NCBI RefSeq assembly: GCF_002797915.1
Contig: NZ_PGTY01000001.1
Span: forward strand, 310,001 to 374,000
DNA length: 64,000 bases
Source: Yoonia maricola
Lineage (GTDB): Bacteria; Pseudomonadota; Alphaproteobacteria; Rhodobacterales; Rhodobacteraceae
Direction of reading: 5' to 3'
Both the position numbers and the translations under genes were made by a program. Below the pieces are notes generated by a model. It was not told where the DNA came from, did not search any database, and saw only the letters and a program-made list of their open reading frames with translations. Below are positions 8,449-16,615 of the stretch, piece after piece; the stretch's first letter is position 1; every line of letters starts with the position of its first letter.

Positions 8449-8910
8449 ATGTCGGTACGTATAGACGCCACAGACCGGAAAATTTTGGCGGCGATGCAAG
8501 CGGATGCAGCGCAATCATTGGACGAAATCGCCAAATCCGTGGGGTCTTCGAAGACACCCGTTTGGAATCGCATTCGCAAGATGCGTGAGGCAGGGATCAT
8601 TGGGCAGCAGACGGTTTTGCTAGATGCAGAGGCGCTGGGGTTTGAGGCCTGCTTCTTTGTTCTGATCCGCACGTCGGAACATGATGCGGACTGGCAGCGG
8701 CGGTTCCTCAAGGCACTCAAGGTGCGGCCTGAGGTGCAAGAGGCGCACCGTCTGGCAGGGGATATCGACTATATCCTGAAGGTCAGGGTGCAGAACGCGC
8801 GGGCCTATGACACGTTTTATCAGGCGCTGATTTCGGAAGTTAAGGTGCACAATGTAACGGCACTTTTGTCGATGGAAGAGATCAAATCGACGGTGGCATT
8901 GCCGCTATAG
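8449..8910 (+). CDS. Lrp/AsnC-family transcriptional regulator
   Basis: 153 residues. The N-terminal winged helix-turn-helix covers about 4-60 (IDATDRKILAAMQADAAQS, then SLDEIAKSVG and TPVWNRIRKM), and the C-terminal RAM/AsnC ligand-binding domain covers about 65-150 with GDIDYILKV. Such proteins form dimers to octamers and respond to amino acids. I choose the second ATG (8449) because GGAGA lies eight bases upstream; the first ATG at 8443 is too close to it. It is divergent from cysG, so control of cysteine biosynthesis is a reasonable inference; the ligand cannot be named from sequence. Confidence 0.9.
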   Translation: MSVRIDATDRKILAAMQADAAQSLDEIAKSVGSSKTPVWNRIRKMREAGIIGQQTVLLDAEALGFEACFFVLIRTSEHDADWQRRFLKALKVRPEVQEAHRLAGDIDYILKVRVQNARAYDTFYQALISEVKVHNVTALLSMEEIKSTVALPL

Positions 8911-8942
8911 GCGGAATTCATACTGGTTTTCCATACCTAATT

Positions 8943-8953
8943 GAACGAAGTTC
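8943..8953. promoter_or_regulatory. GAAC-N3-GTTC palindrome upstream of the lipoprotein gene (distal copy)
   Basis: GAACGAAGTTC in the extended context TTGAACGAAGTTCA. Second of three copies of the same pattern within about 660 bases. Confidence 0.4.
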
Positions 8954-8995
8954 ACAAATCTTGTTGACGGGTAACTCTGGTCTCGTTAAATAAAT

Positions 8996-9006
8996 GAACA
9001 GTGTTC
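8996..9006. promoter_or_regulatory. GAAC-N3-GTTC palindrome upstream of the lipoprotein gene (proximal copy)
   Basis: GAACAGTGTTC in the extended palindrome TGAACAGTGTTCA, 18 bases before the lipoprotein start codon, where a bound protein would block initiation. Confidence 0.42.
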
Positions 9007-9024
9007 AAAATATGGAGTTCAGTT

Positions 9025-9372
9025 ATGCCTAAGACTAAATGCATACTTACAATCGCCACACTCTCACTCGCTGCCGCCTGTGCGGCACCGAGTGTACAAC
9101 ACACTGCCCAGTCCGCCGATCACAGCGCGCAGGCGGCCAGCCATGGTGCAAGCGCTGTCGCATCCGGTGCTGCCACCGTTTCGGCGGTGCCAGTTGTTGC
9201 AACAGGCGCGGTGCTGTCCATAACGGGCGCTGCGATTGAAAGCGTGGGGGACGTATCTGTCGATGCTGGCACCCAAGTCTTGGAAACGGGGCTTGGTGCC
9301 GCAGAACCACGTTGCGCTGCCACTCTTACATCAACTTGTGTGGTGCCCAATGGCCCACCGCAGCTGGATTAG
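9025..9372 (+). CDS. Small predicted lipoprotein, unknown function
   Basis: 115 residues. Starts at an ATG preceded by GGAGTTCAGTT; the longer frame from a GTG at 9001 would cover a palindrome and is unlikely. MPKTKCILTIATLSLAAAC has a short basic N-end, hydrophobic core and a lipobox-like LAAAC, so export and lipidation are predicted. The mature part is rich in Ala, Ser, Val and Gly with few charged residues, and has a small C-terminal segment with two cysteines (RCAATLTSTCV) that could form a disulfide. The gene is followed after 12 bases by the DUF2145 gene and is probably cotranscribed with it. Not assigned to a named family. Confidence 0.7.
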   Translation: MPKTKCILTIATLSLAAACAAPSVQHTAQSADHSAQAASHGASAVASGAATVSAVPVVATGAVLSITGAAIESVGDVSVDAGTQVLETGLGAAEPRCAATLTSTCVVPNGPPQLD

Positions 9373-9384
9373 AGGGGAACGATC

Positions 9385-10185
9385 ATGACACGTATCCTGA
9401 CAGTCGCCCTTTTTTTGGTGGTTACACTCTTTCCCATCGCGTCCTTTGCAGGCAGCAGTGCCGCAAGTAACCCGATCTTGCCCGCAAATGAGGTCGCCAG
9501 CTTTGCCAACAAAGTCCAACGCGATCTGGCGGCCCGTGGCGCAAATGTTGCGATTGTGTCGCGGGTGGGGCGTGACCCTTCGGTTCTGCCGGATGGGATC
9601 AATTACACCCATGTCGCATTCTGGGTCTATGCACGGATTACCAAGGCCGATGGCAGCACGGGGATGGGCTACCGCGTCTACAACCTTTATCAGCGCGACG
9701 GAGATCTGACCCAAAGCGATCTGGTGCAGGACACGCCGGGTGACTTTTTTGCCGGTGCGCATAGTCTGGATGCAGGGATCATCATTCCTGATCCGCGGTT
9801 GCAGCGTAAGATTTTGGATGTCATTGCCAGCCCGACCTATGCCGCCCTGCACAACGCGCGCTACTCGGTCCTTGCCAATCCGCGTTCAGGCCAGTTTCAG
9901 AACTGTACCGAGCATACGTTGGACGTGGTGATGGCGGCACTCTATGACACCAGCGATCCGGCGCAGATCAAAGCGAATATCGCGGCGCATTTCACCCCAC
10001 AGCCCATCCGTTTGAATGGCATGCAACGCCTGCTGGCGCCTGCGGCATCTGCGGCACTGACGACGGCTGATCACGGATCAAACGTCGGCACGGCAACATT
10101 TGGGTCTATCGCCCGTTTCATGGAGGCAAACGATCTGGACGATGAAATATATCGCATTACGCCAACACAGGTTGTCCGCTTCTAG
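9385..10185 (+). CDS. DUF2145-family periplasmic protein
   Basis: 266 residues with a cleavable signal peptide (MTRILTVALFLVVTLFPIASFA, about 22 residues). The body resembles DUF2145, proteins with a papain/NlpC-like pattern: INYTHVAFWVYA supplies a conserved His and FQNCTEHTLDVV a conserved Cys-His pair, which could be a catalytic Cys/His set, though no activity is established for the family. It follows the small lipoprotein gene by 12 bases. Its stop codon overlaps that of the convergent P450 gene in the tetranucleotide CTAG. Confidence 0.72.
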   Translation: MTRILTVALFLVVTLFPIASFAGSSAASNPILPANEVASFANKVQRDLAARGANVAIVSRVGRDPSVLPDGINYTHVAFWVYARITKADGSTGMGYRVYNLYQRDGDLTQSDLVQDTPGDFFAGAHSLDAGIIIPDPRLQRKILDVIASPTYAALHNARYSVLANPRSGQFQNCTEHTLDVVMAALYDTSDPAQIKANIAAHFTPQPIRLNGMQRLLAPAASAALTTADHGSNVGTATFGSIARFMEANDLDDEIYRITPTQVVRF

Positions 10186-11345
10186 AGTGAGACCATCAGC
10201 CGTTCTAACCCGTGAAAATGATAAACGTCGCCATAGTGCGGTGCCCCGGCCAGTTTCAGGCCGGGGCACATTGCAAACAGAACCTCAAGCGCGATTTGCA
10301 ACTCCAGCCGGGCCAGCGGTGCGCCGACGCAAAAGTGGATGCCGCCGCCAAAGCTGGAGTTTTGTGGTCCTTTGCGGGCTGGATCGAAAACATGCGGCTT
10401 GTCATAGGCCAGCGGATCGCGGTTGGCGGCCCCCAGCAAACAAGCAATCTGATCACCGCGTTTGAAGTGATGATGTCCTAATGTCACGTCTTCATAGACC
10501 CACCTGGTGAACATGTGTAAAGGGGGGTCATAGCGGATGATCTCTTCGACGGCCGCTTCGGTAATGTCTGTGATCTGATGCTCCAACAACGTCTTGGTCC
10601 CATTGCCCAACGTGTGCACTGTTGCTTCATGTCCGGCGTTGAGCAGCAGGATACAGGTCGTGATCAACTCATCTTCGCTGAGCTTTTCGCCGTCTGCTTC
10701 TGCTGCAATCAGGGTTGAGATCAGATCATCGGTCGGCGTTTTGCGCCGCTGCGCGATGTAGCTGCGCATGAAAGCCACAAAATCAGTAGTGGCGGCAATC
10801 GCGTCTGCCTCGATCTGCGGCGTCCGCCGCGCCTGATACATCGCCACCATCGCGTTGGACCAGCGGACCAGATCATCGGCGCGATCCTCTGGGACACCCA
10901 GCAGACGCGCAATGATGATGACCGGAATGGGTTGGGCGTAAGAGGTCAGCAAATCAAAGGGCGCGCTTGGGAACTGATCAATCAGATTATGGCAAAGTGC
11001 GCGGATTTCCGGGGCAAGGGCTGCAATGGTGCGGCTGGTAAAGGCGCGCAAGACAAGCGCGCGCAAACGCGTATGGCGGGGTGGTTCCAACTCTAGCATT
11101 GAATGCGCTTCAACTTGATAGAACGGGGCCAGATGCGCAGGAATATCCGGGGCCAATTCGGCCGGGCACTCGCGCCCCATCCGCCGGTCACGCAACACGG
11201 CATGCACCATTTTATGCGATACTGCGCAGGCCATGCCGTAATCATCCCACCAGATAAAGTCCCCGGTGTGTCGTGCAGTGTCATAGAACGGGTAGGGATC
11301 CTGAACAAAGGTCGGATCAGTGGGTGATTGGCAGAGCTTTTTCAT
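10182..11345 (-). CDS. Cytochrome P450
   Basis: 387 residues, soluble bacterial class. The heme-thiolate loop is FGGGIHFCVGAPLARLE with the cysteine ligand; the I-helix oxygen-activation motif reads AGHEAT; the K-helix ExxR is EEIIR. These groups indicate a functional monooxygenase; the substrate cannot be told. Start at ATG 11345 (MKKLCQSPTD); the longer frame to 11408 lacks homologous character. No ferredoxin or reductase gene is adjacent, though fpr is 7 kb away. It is divergent from the cobalamin-binding protein gene, with about 210 bases between them. Confidence 0.92.
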   Translation of the reverse strand: MKKLCQSPTDPTFVQDPYPFYDTARHTGDFIWWDDYGMACAVSHKMVHAVLRDRRMGRECPAELAPDIPAHLAPFYQVEAHSMLELEPPRHTRLRALVLRAFTSRTIAALAPEIRALCHNLIDQFPSAPFDLLTSYAQPIPVIIIARLLGVPEDRADDLVRWSNAMVAMYQARRTPQIEADAIAATTDFVAFMRSYIAQRRKTPTDDLISTLIAAEADGEKLSEDELITTCILLLNAGHEATVHTLGNGTKTLLEHQITDITEAAVEEIIRYDPPLHMFTRWVYEDVTLGHHHFKRGDQIACLLGAANRDPLAYDKPHVFDPARKGPQNSSFGGGIHFCVGAPLARLELQIALEVLFAMCPGLKLAGAPHYGDVYHFHGLERLMVSL

Positions 11346-11422
11346 GCCATCGGTGTGTCTGAGGTGCCTTGAATTTGCAAGCGCACGTATGTTAACAAGG
11401 CAATACAATCACAGATTGTTTT

Positions 11423-11449
11423 GTGTCAGATCGCGCGACATTCTGACAC
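11423..11449. promoter_or_regulatory. Inverted repeat between P450 and the cobalamin-binding protein gene
   Basis: GTGTCAGA (11423-11430) and TCTGACAC (11442-11449) form a perfect 8-base inverted repeat with an 11-base spacer in the divergent intergenic region. It resembles the TGT...ACA half sites of PpsR/CrtJ operators, but the spacing does not match TGT-N12-ACA. Candidate operator only. Confidence 0.35.
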
Positions 11450-11556
11450 GCATCAAGTGCCTATATTTTATGGTATCAAGTATACAGTTGGATACAAAAA
11501 TCGTTTCTGATGTAGACGAGGTGACTGGTTCACTAGCCAACGAAGGGAGGGCGTTC

Positions 11557-12381
11557 ATGGCCAAAGTGCCACTGAACGAAGATGCGTTTGATCGCTCTGA
11601 GTATCACAAAGCCGACCGGCAATTCCGGTTGGCTGAACAGAAGTTGCCGCAAGACGCGGTCTCTGCGCTCGCGCGTGAAGTTGTCAGGCGTCTTGCTTTC
11701 AAAATACCACGTACTGTCAAAACAGACGATCTGCCGGATGCGACAGAGATTGATCTGCTATGTGCTTCCTTGTTGTCGACGAAAGATAATGCGGCAGATC
11801 AATTCATTATGGCCGCACGCCGCGATGGTGTGCCGATGGATGCGATTTATCTGGGCTATGTGGCTGGTGCTGCCCGTCGCTTGGGCGAAATGTGGGACGC
11901 CGATGAGATATCATTTGTCGATGTGACCTTGGGCTGCGGCAAGCTGTACCGCATTATCCGGGGCCTGCGTCATGTGATTGCACCCGGTATTCTGGCAGAG
12001 CGTGACGAATGGCCCGCGATGTTTGCGCTTGTCCCCGGTGAGACTCACACGCTTGGTATTGAAATTGCCACGGATGTATTTCGCCGCGAAGGCTGGGATG
12101 TGGATATGATGGTAGGTCTGGACCACGACATGCTGGTCGACCAATCCGACCGACGCAACTACCGGGCGGTCGTTCTGGTGGCCAATTCGGACAATATGAT
12201 CGAACGGCTGACACGGCTTGTACTTGCCATCCGTATTTCGCATCCGCTAGCGCATTTGGTGGTTGCAGGAAATATCCTTGATCACCATCCAGACATACTG
12301 GAACTGGTCGGTGCGGATGCGATGATGAAAGATATTGAAACCGCCGTCAGCACCCTGCGTGATGTGATCGACGGCTCTTGA
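11557..12381 (+). CDS. Cobalamin (B12)-binding regulator-like protein, PpaA/AerR type
   Basis: 274 residues. A helical B12-cap-like region at about 65-145 contains GEMWDADEISFVDVTLGCGKLYRI, followed by a Rossmann-like cobalamin-binding domain from about 153. The signature histidine is His164 in ETHTLG (DxHxxG-type, Glu replacing Asp), which would be the lower cobalt ligand. There is no DNA-binding domain, as in AerR/PpaA proteins, which act by binding a partner repressor and can respond to light through adenosylcobalamin. The ATG at 11557 has a strong GGGAGG seven bases upstream and is preferred to 11470 or 11320. No photosynthesis genes are in the window, so the partner and target are unknown. 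Confidence 0.78.
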   Translation: MAKVPLNEDAFDRSEYHKADRQFRLAEQKLPQDAVSALAREVVRRLAFKIPRTVKTDDLPDATEIDLLCASLLSTKDNAADQFIMAARRDGVPMDAIYLGYVAGAARRLGEMWDADEISFVDVTLGCGKLYRIIRGLRHVIAPGILAERDEWPAMFALVPGETHTLGIEIATDVFRREGWDVDMMVGLDHDMLVDQSDRRNYRAVVLVANSDNMIERLTRLVLAIRISHPLAHLVVAGNILDHHPDILELVGADAMMKDIETAVSTLRDVIDGS

Positions 12382-12390
12382 TCTGTTCAG

Positions 12391-13122
12391 CTATGCACGT
12401 TCCAGTGCTGCGATAATCGGTGAAAAATCTGCCGCCGTTAGGCTGGCCCCACCGACAAGCGCCCCATCAACATGTGGCACGGCAAATATGTTGGCCGCAT
12501 TGCTGCCCTTGACCGACCCGCCATAGAGCAATGAAAACTCGTCGCCGTCCGCGAAACGATCTTGCAGACGCGCGCGCATATGCGCATGGACCTCAGCTAT
12601 TTGATCTGTTGTGGGCACTTTGCCTGTGCCGATGGCCCAAACGGGTTCGTAAGCGATAACCGTATTCAAGGCGTCTGCGGTATCGGGAACTGATCCGGCC
12701 AGTTGCGCATCAATTACATCAAGTGTTGTCCCATCTTCACGTTCGTTCAGGGTTTCGCCTATGCAGATCACAGCAATCAGGCCAGCATCATAGGCCGCTT
12801 GCGATTTCGCGGCGACCTGCGCATCGGTTTCGCCATGGTCTGTGCGCCGTTCCGAATGTCCAACCAGGACATAACTTGCACCAACGTCTGCCAGCATTTC
12901 AGCACTGATATCGCCGGTATGCGCGCCAGCCTCGTTCGTGTGACAATCCTGACCGCCGATATCAAAGGGGGTGTCTTCGCATGCGCTGATCAGGGTGAAA
13001 GGCGGGCAAATCAGAATGGCGATATCAGCGTCGCCATGTTTAGCTTCGAGTGTTTGCAGTTCCGCCAATGTGCTTTGCAGCCCGTTCATTTTCCAGTTTC
13101 CGGCAGCGATCTTACGGGGCAT
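12391..13122 (-). CDS. tpiA: Triosephosphate isomerase
   Basis: 243 residues, slightly short for the family but complete. Interconverts dihydroxyacetone phosphate and glyceraldehyde 3-phosphate in glycolysis and gluconeogenesis. GNWKMN near residue 8 holds the catalytic lysine, GHSERR the catalytic histidine, YEPVWAIGTGK the catalytic glutamate and the flexible loop, and LLYGGSVKGSNA the phosphate-binding strand. Its stop lies nine bases from that of the convergent cobalamin-binding protein gene. Confidence 0.97.
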   Translation of the reverse strand: MPRKIAAGNWKMNGLQSTLAELQTLEAKHGDADIAILICPPFTLISACEDTPFDIGGQDCHTNEAGAHTGDISAEMLADVGASYVLVGHSERRTDHGETDAQVAAKSQAAYDAGLIAVICIGETLNEREDGTTLDVIDAQLAGSVPDTADALNTVIAYEPVWAIGTGKVPTTDQIAEVHAHMRARLQDRFADGDEFSLLYGGSVKGSNAANIFAVPHVDGALVGGASLTAADFSPIIAALERA

Positions 13123-13131
13123 GGCAGGTCC

Positions 13132-13431
13132 TTAGGTCAATGAAGCAATTGTTTGTCTTGCTAATGTGCAGGCCTCTTGGGGATCGTCAAGGGCTGCATC
13201 CGGAATGGACCAGTAGGGCATGTTGTGAAATTGGATGGCGCCATCATCTGCGAGTTGGGTAACTGCGTCACCTTTCGCCTTAAGGTACAGTTGGCCGTCA
13301 CTGCTCATCAACGCAAAAACCGCGCCATCAAGATAAAGGCACATGCCGCCAAACATCTTGCGGGTTGTCACATGGCCAAGGTCAGAGAAAAGATCGGTGG
13401 CGAAGGCGATATCTGCGTCCGCCAGTGCCAT
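13132..13431 (-). CDS. TfoX N-terminal domain protein
   Basis: 99 residues made only of the TfoX N-terminal domain (RKMFGGMCLYLDGAVFALMSSDGQLYLKA). In gammaproteobacteria TfoX activates competence genes, but single-domain versions like this are widespread and have no known function. The start codon overlaps the stop of the A-type Fe-S carrier gene (TAATG), so the two are translationally coupled; the functional link is not obvious. Confidence 0.85.
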   Translation of the reverse strand: MALADADIAFATDLFSDLGHVTTRKMFGGMCLYLDGAVFALMSSDGQLYLKAKGDAVTQLADDGAIQFHNMPYWSIPDAALDDPQEACTLARQTIASLT

Positions 13432-13793
13432 TAGCTGGCCTGAATATTCTCGTCAAATTTGATCGACTCGCCGCAACCGCAGGCATCGACAACATTGGGG
13501 TTGCGGAACTTGAAACCGGATTCGAGCAATGAGACCTCATAGTCAATTTCGGTACCGAACAGGAACATCTGTGCCATCGGAGCAATCATCACCCGCGCAC
13601 CACCCTGTTCGACGACCTCATCCAGCGGATCAACCTCGGTGACGTAATCCATTGTGTATTCCATACCTGCGCAGCCGCCTTTCTTGACGCCAATGCGCAA
13701 GCCCTGATGGCCATCCTTGTCCATCAGCTTGGCGATTTGTGCTGCCGCTTTGTCAGTGATGCTGACCGCTTGTTTGCCTGGAATACCGAACAT
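13431..13793 (-). CDS. A-type iron-sulfur cluster carrier (IscA/SufA/ErpA family)
   Basis: 120 residues. The three cluster-binding cysteines are Cys41 (KGGCAGM), Cys105 and Cys107 (DACGCGES), the standard C-Xn-CGC pattern. These proteins receive Fe-S clusters from the scaffold and hand them to target enzymes; Fe-S targets in this window include CysH, CysI and IspG. The ATG at 13793 has AGGAG eight bases upstream and is preferred to the in-frame ATG at 13814. Subtype (IscA, SufA or ErpA) cannot be decided here. Confidence 0.92.
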   Translation of the reverse strand: MFGIPGKQAVSITDKAAAQIAKLMDKDGHQGLRIGVKKGGCAGMEYTMDYVTEVDPLDEVVEQGGARVMIAPMAQMFLFGTEIDYEVSLLESGFKFRNPNVVDACGCGESIKFDENIQAS

Positions 13794-13838
13794 GTGAAGG
13801 CTCCTTTTATTCATATGTAGGGCAGTTGGCGGTCCCGC

Positions 13839-14540
13839 TCAAGGTGGGGTCGGGGCGATGCCGTAGAATGTGACCAGTGATAGTGTGGCAAAGCTGACCA
13901 AAAGCGCCCAACCGAAAGAGGCCAGCGTGCCGATAATCACATACTCACCGGCTTTTTGATCCTTTGAGGCAGTGTCAAAGCGCAGCACTGACTTGGCGGC
14001 GATCAGAAAGCCGATCCCACCAGGCTGCCCGGCCATAACCATGAGAAAGATCAAGGCACGTTCCAGCAGGCCGATCATGCGCCCCGCCTCTGGCAGCCCT
14101 TGCTGCGGCATCATATCGAAGTCTTGCATGAGCAGGCCAACTGCGGGTCCGCCCGCATGGACGCAAAGGATCAGCCCAGCGCCGATGGCCAGCATATATT
14201 GCATCCAATTGCCAGCGTTTGGCCAAAGCAAAGCCAGATCCGGCCAGAACCAGAGAACAGCAGCAATGGTCGCCACATGGGCCAACTGATCGGCAAGATA
14301 GGCCCAGAGCGTTTCCGGTGCGAGGTGGGTTTTGATCAGGTCAATCCCAAGATGCAAAACCGCAATTGTCAGTGCGGGGAGGACTTGTCCTTTGAGTGCG
14401 ATAAGCGTGAGTAGGAACACAACGCCGATATGCGCCGCCATCGCAGCAGGTTTCTTCTTGTTGGCGATGATCCAGCCGTTTTGCAGCGGATAATCTGCCA
14501 GCAGATGTGCCAAAAGCAGGGCAAGTGCGGTCGTCAGCAT
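13839..14540 (-). CDS. DUF3307-family membrane protein
   Basis: 233 residues with about six hydrophobic segments. The DUF3307 hallmark is the N-terminal LLAHLLADYPLQNGWIIANKK stretch with its conserved His and Asp inside the membrane, followed by HLGIDLIKTHL. Function is unknown. It starts ten bases after the stop of the SatD-like gene and so forms a two-gene operon with it; this pair is conserved in many bacteria, which suggests that the SatD-like protein controls or works with the membrane protein. Confidence 0.85.
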   Translation of the reverse strand: MLTTALALLLAHLLADYPLQNGWIIANKKKPAAMAAHIGVVFLLTLIALKGQVLPALTIAVLHLGIDLIKTHLAPETLWAYLADQLAHVATIAAVLWFWPDLALLWPNAGNWMQYMLAIGAGLILCVHAGGPAVGLLMQDFDMMPQQGLPEAGRMIGLLERALIFLMVMAGQPGGIGFLIAAKSVLRFDTASKDQKAGEYVIIGTLASFGWALLVSFATLSLVTFYGIAPTPP

Positions 14541-14550
14541 TCACAATAGC

Positions 14551-15192
14551 CTATTCTGATACGTAGTTATGATGACGCATAGCGTAGAGCGCATTGTCGA
14601 AATAGGACAGACCCGCCCCGGAAAGCCGGTTTTGTATTGCTTGCCGGGTCACACCAAGGGTTTTGGCGATATCCTCGTGTCGTATCAGATGCCCCTCAAG
14701 ATGTATCGCCACGGCCTCTGCCTGTGTGGCGGTCCAGCCTGATGCAATCCATTCGGCCAGATCAAGGATCGCGACTTGCGCGACGCCGATCCCTTGACCG
14801 GCAAGCGTAAGCATACGATTGCGTCCCATTTGCCCCAGATTATTGCCCGATACAAAGAAGGCAGGCCCTGTCGCATCAGAAAGATCACGACTGCCCAAAC
14901 TGTCAACAGGCCCAACCCCGATCGATAGCCGTGTTGCGATCTGCGCTTCGCCCGCCTTGAGCCGGGCTACGAAATACAAGGCCGCATCCAGCAACAACCC
15001 CGGCTGCATCAGCACGATTTGCCAGCCATCACCGCGATGCCGGGTAAAACGCAGGTCAAGATCATGCGCCGCACCAAAGGCCTTGGCTGCCTGGTGCAGT
15101 ATATCAAATGTCTTATCAACTGCGGCGGTGCCTGACTGGCGCGATTTGATCAGATCACCGGTCAGGACAGCGCAAGGTGTGTGTTGGGTCAT
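14551..15192 (-). CDS. SatD-family protein with C-terminal helix-turn-helix
   Basis: 213 residues from the ATG at 15192. The N-terminal part carries the SatD opening AVLTGDLIKSRQ and, at about 50-60, a GDGWQ-type loop reminiscent of nucleotidyl-cyclase folds. The C-terminus (about 165-213) has a helix-turn-helix, HEDIAKTLGVTRQAIQNRL, so it should bind DNA. SatD was named in the acid-tolerance locus of Streptococcus mutans; its biochemical role is not settled. The region just upstream has two inverted repeats built on AAAGCAA/TTGCTTT, likely its own operator. No good ribosome binding site is seen at ATG 15192; a TTG at 15198 is an alternative. Confidence 0.75.
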   Translation of the reverse strand: MTQHTPCAVLTGDLIKSRQSGTAAVDKTFDILHQAAKAFGAAHDLDLRFTRHRGDGWQIVLMQPGLLLDAALYFVARLKAGEAQIATRLSIGVGPVDSLGSRDLSDATGPAFFVSGNNLGQMGRNRMLTLAGQGIGVAQVAILDLAEWIASGWTATQAEAVAIHLEGHLIRHEDIAKTLGVTRQAIQNRLSGAGLSYFDNALYAMRHHNYVSE

Positions 15193-15207
15193 TAGCAATG
15201 AATATCA

Positions 15208-15257
15208 ATTGCTTTCTTATAAAGCAATGAAATATATTTGCTGTATTTAAAAGCAAA
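15208..15257. promoter_or_regulatory. Two inverted repeats (AAAGCAA type) upstream of the SatD-like gene
   Basis: ATTGCTTT at 15208-15215 and AAAGCAAT at 15221-15228 are a perfect 8-base inverted repeat with a 5-base spacer. A second, weaker copy follows: TTTGCT at 15237-15242 and AGCAAA at 15252-15257. Both lie in a very AT-rich promoter-like stretch just upstream of a gene encoding a helix-turn-helix protein. Candidate autoregulatory operators. Confidence 0.5.
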
Positions 15258-15291
15258 GAAATTATGATGCTAGCGGTTTGTGATAAATAGC

Positions 15292-15319
15292 CCCCCGAAG
15301 GCAAAGGTGCCCTTGGGGG
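15292..15319 (-). terminator. Hairpin after the glycerophosphodiesterase gene
   Basis: CCCCC-GAAGG-C pairs with GCCCTTGGGGG around an AAAGGT loop, with one mismatch and one G-T pair, 11 bases past the stop codon on the reverse strand. No long T-run follows, so termination strength is uncertain. Confidence 0.55.
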
Positions 15320-15329
15320 ACCTGAGGAC

Positions 15330-16532
15330 TTATAGCCCCATGCAGTTGGCATAATAGGTCGTGGTCGCAGGCCAATCCGAAAAGACCCCCTTCACACCAA
15401 CTTGTTGCGCCAGCACATCAAGTACTTCAAAATAGTCGCCGTCATTGTCGGTCGCATCGGTGATCGATTGGAAATACCAGCCGCCACCACTGGCCAACGG
15501 GCCCGAGCGTTCAAGCGTCCATGTGATCATCTGCAAATCAGCGGCTTTGGCCGCATTGGCCAGTGCGGATGGCACGATTTGCCCATCTTCCAGCGTCAGC
15601 AGCATCCATGTGGGGGGCGCAATGATGTTGATCCCCATCGCTTTGAGTTCTTCCATGGTGTTGGGCCAGGTCGCGGGGTCCTGAGGGGAATATCCCTCGA
15701 TGTCATATTCATCCATCAGATAGACGGCCTGCGCGCCGAACTCTGGTTCATTCTCGATCCAATAGAGTACGTCATCCATGTTGAACGACTGTAGCCAGAC
15801 ATCAGAGGCGGGCACACCTGCGGCCTTATATTCATCAACCAGCTTTTGGGCATAGTCTTCTTGGCTAAAGCCGTTGAACGGCATATCGACCGCAGGGGAT
15901 TTCAGCTCGGGTGTGAATTTGGCACCCAGATCACGGAAAAGTTCAATCGACTGGGCGTGAGTCATCAATGAGGTGTTATTCACGTAAAGGTCGGTGCGCC
16001 AGTCAGCAGTGCCGCCCAGATAGGCCTCGGCCGTTGTCGCGGTGGTATCCGCGGCATCCATCTTGGGCGAAAGAGTTTGAAATTCGGCCAGCGTGATGTC
16101 GCTGGTTTTGCATTCGGCGCTGGCTTCTGCATCACCAGAGGCAGGGCTGAAAGGCGTGGTGCATTGATCGGCCAAATCGCTGGTCAGAATATCGGTCGTG
16201 GTGTGCAGATCGTTCTGGGCATGGCGGCAAACCAATTCGTGATCAGAGGTAAAGGTCACGTCACATTCCAGAATACCCGCGCCCATCTGGGCGGCGGCGA
16301 CATTGGATTCGACCGTATGTTCCGGAAACATCAGCGGTGCGCCACGATGCCCGATGGAAAAGTCAGAACGGGCAGGTGTTTGTGCCGCGCAAGATTGCAG
16401 TTGCGATTTCAGTGGGCTGTCTTCCATCTGCGCAATCAGGAACGCAGGCCGCGGGCCATAGGTCAGTTGGGTCTCAGCAGCAGCCGAAGTAGCTGCAAGG
16501 GTCGCAATCATAGTCAGGGAAAGGCGCGTCAT
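15330..16532 (-). CDS. Secreted glycerophosphodiester phosphodiesterase
   Basis: 400 residues with a signal peptide ([19 protein letters not shown]). The GDPD catalytic core is evident: [17 protein letters not shown] (HRG motif, with EHT in place of the usual ENT), [22 protein letters not shown] with the metal-binding acidic residues and second histidine, and a C-terminal [13 protein letters not shown]. It would hydrolyse deacylated phospholipids in the periplasm to glycerol 3-phosphate, which fits phosphorus scavenging in the sea. There is an insert of about 80 residues after the core motif compared with short GDPDs such as UgpQ, as in longer GlpQ-like secreted forms. No transporter gene is adjacent. 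Confidence 0.88.
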   Translation of the reverse strand: MTRLSLTMIATLAATSAAAETQLTYGPRPAFLIAQMEDSPLKSQLQSCAAQTPARSDFSIGHRGAPLMFPEHTVESNVAAAQMGAGILECDVTFTSDHELVCRHAQNDLHTTTDILTSDLADQCTTPFSPASGDAEASAECKTSDITLAEFQTLSPKMDAADTTATTAEAYLGGTADWRTDLYVNNTSLMTHAQSIELFRDLGAKFTPELKSPAVDMPFNGFSQEDYAQKLVDEYKAAGVPASDVWLQSFNMDDVLYWIENEPEFGAQAVYLMDEYDIEGYSPQDPATWPNTMEELKAMGINIIAPPTWMLLTLEDGQIVPSALANAAKAADLQMITWTLERSGPLASGGGWYFQSITDATDNDGDYFEVLDVLAQQVGVKGVFSDWPATTTYYANCMGL

Positions 16533-16615
16533 GGCAGGCTCCGTGGGTGAATACGAGAGCCGGATACGGTCCCTTTGTAACGGGAAGTTTACGTTTTAGT
16601 GACGTTTTGCCGAAG

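Noticed and set aside
8943..9006. LexA box before the lipoprotein gene
   Set aside because: The GAAC/GTTC words form palindromes with a 3-base spacer, not the direct repeat GTTC-N7-GTTC used by alphaproteobacterial LexA.
11423..11449. PpsR/CrtJ operator between P450 and the cobalamin-binding protein gene
   Set aside because: The arms look similar but the TGT...ACA spacing does not fit TGT-N12-ACA; kept only as an unspecified inverted repeat.
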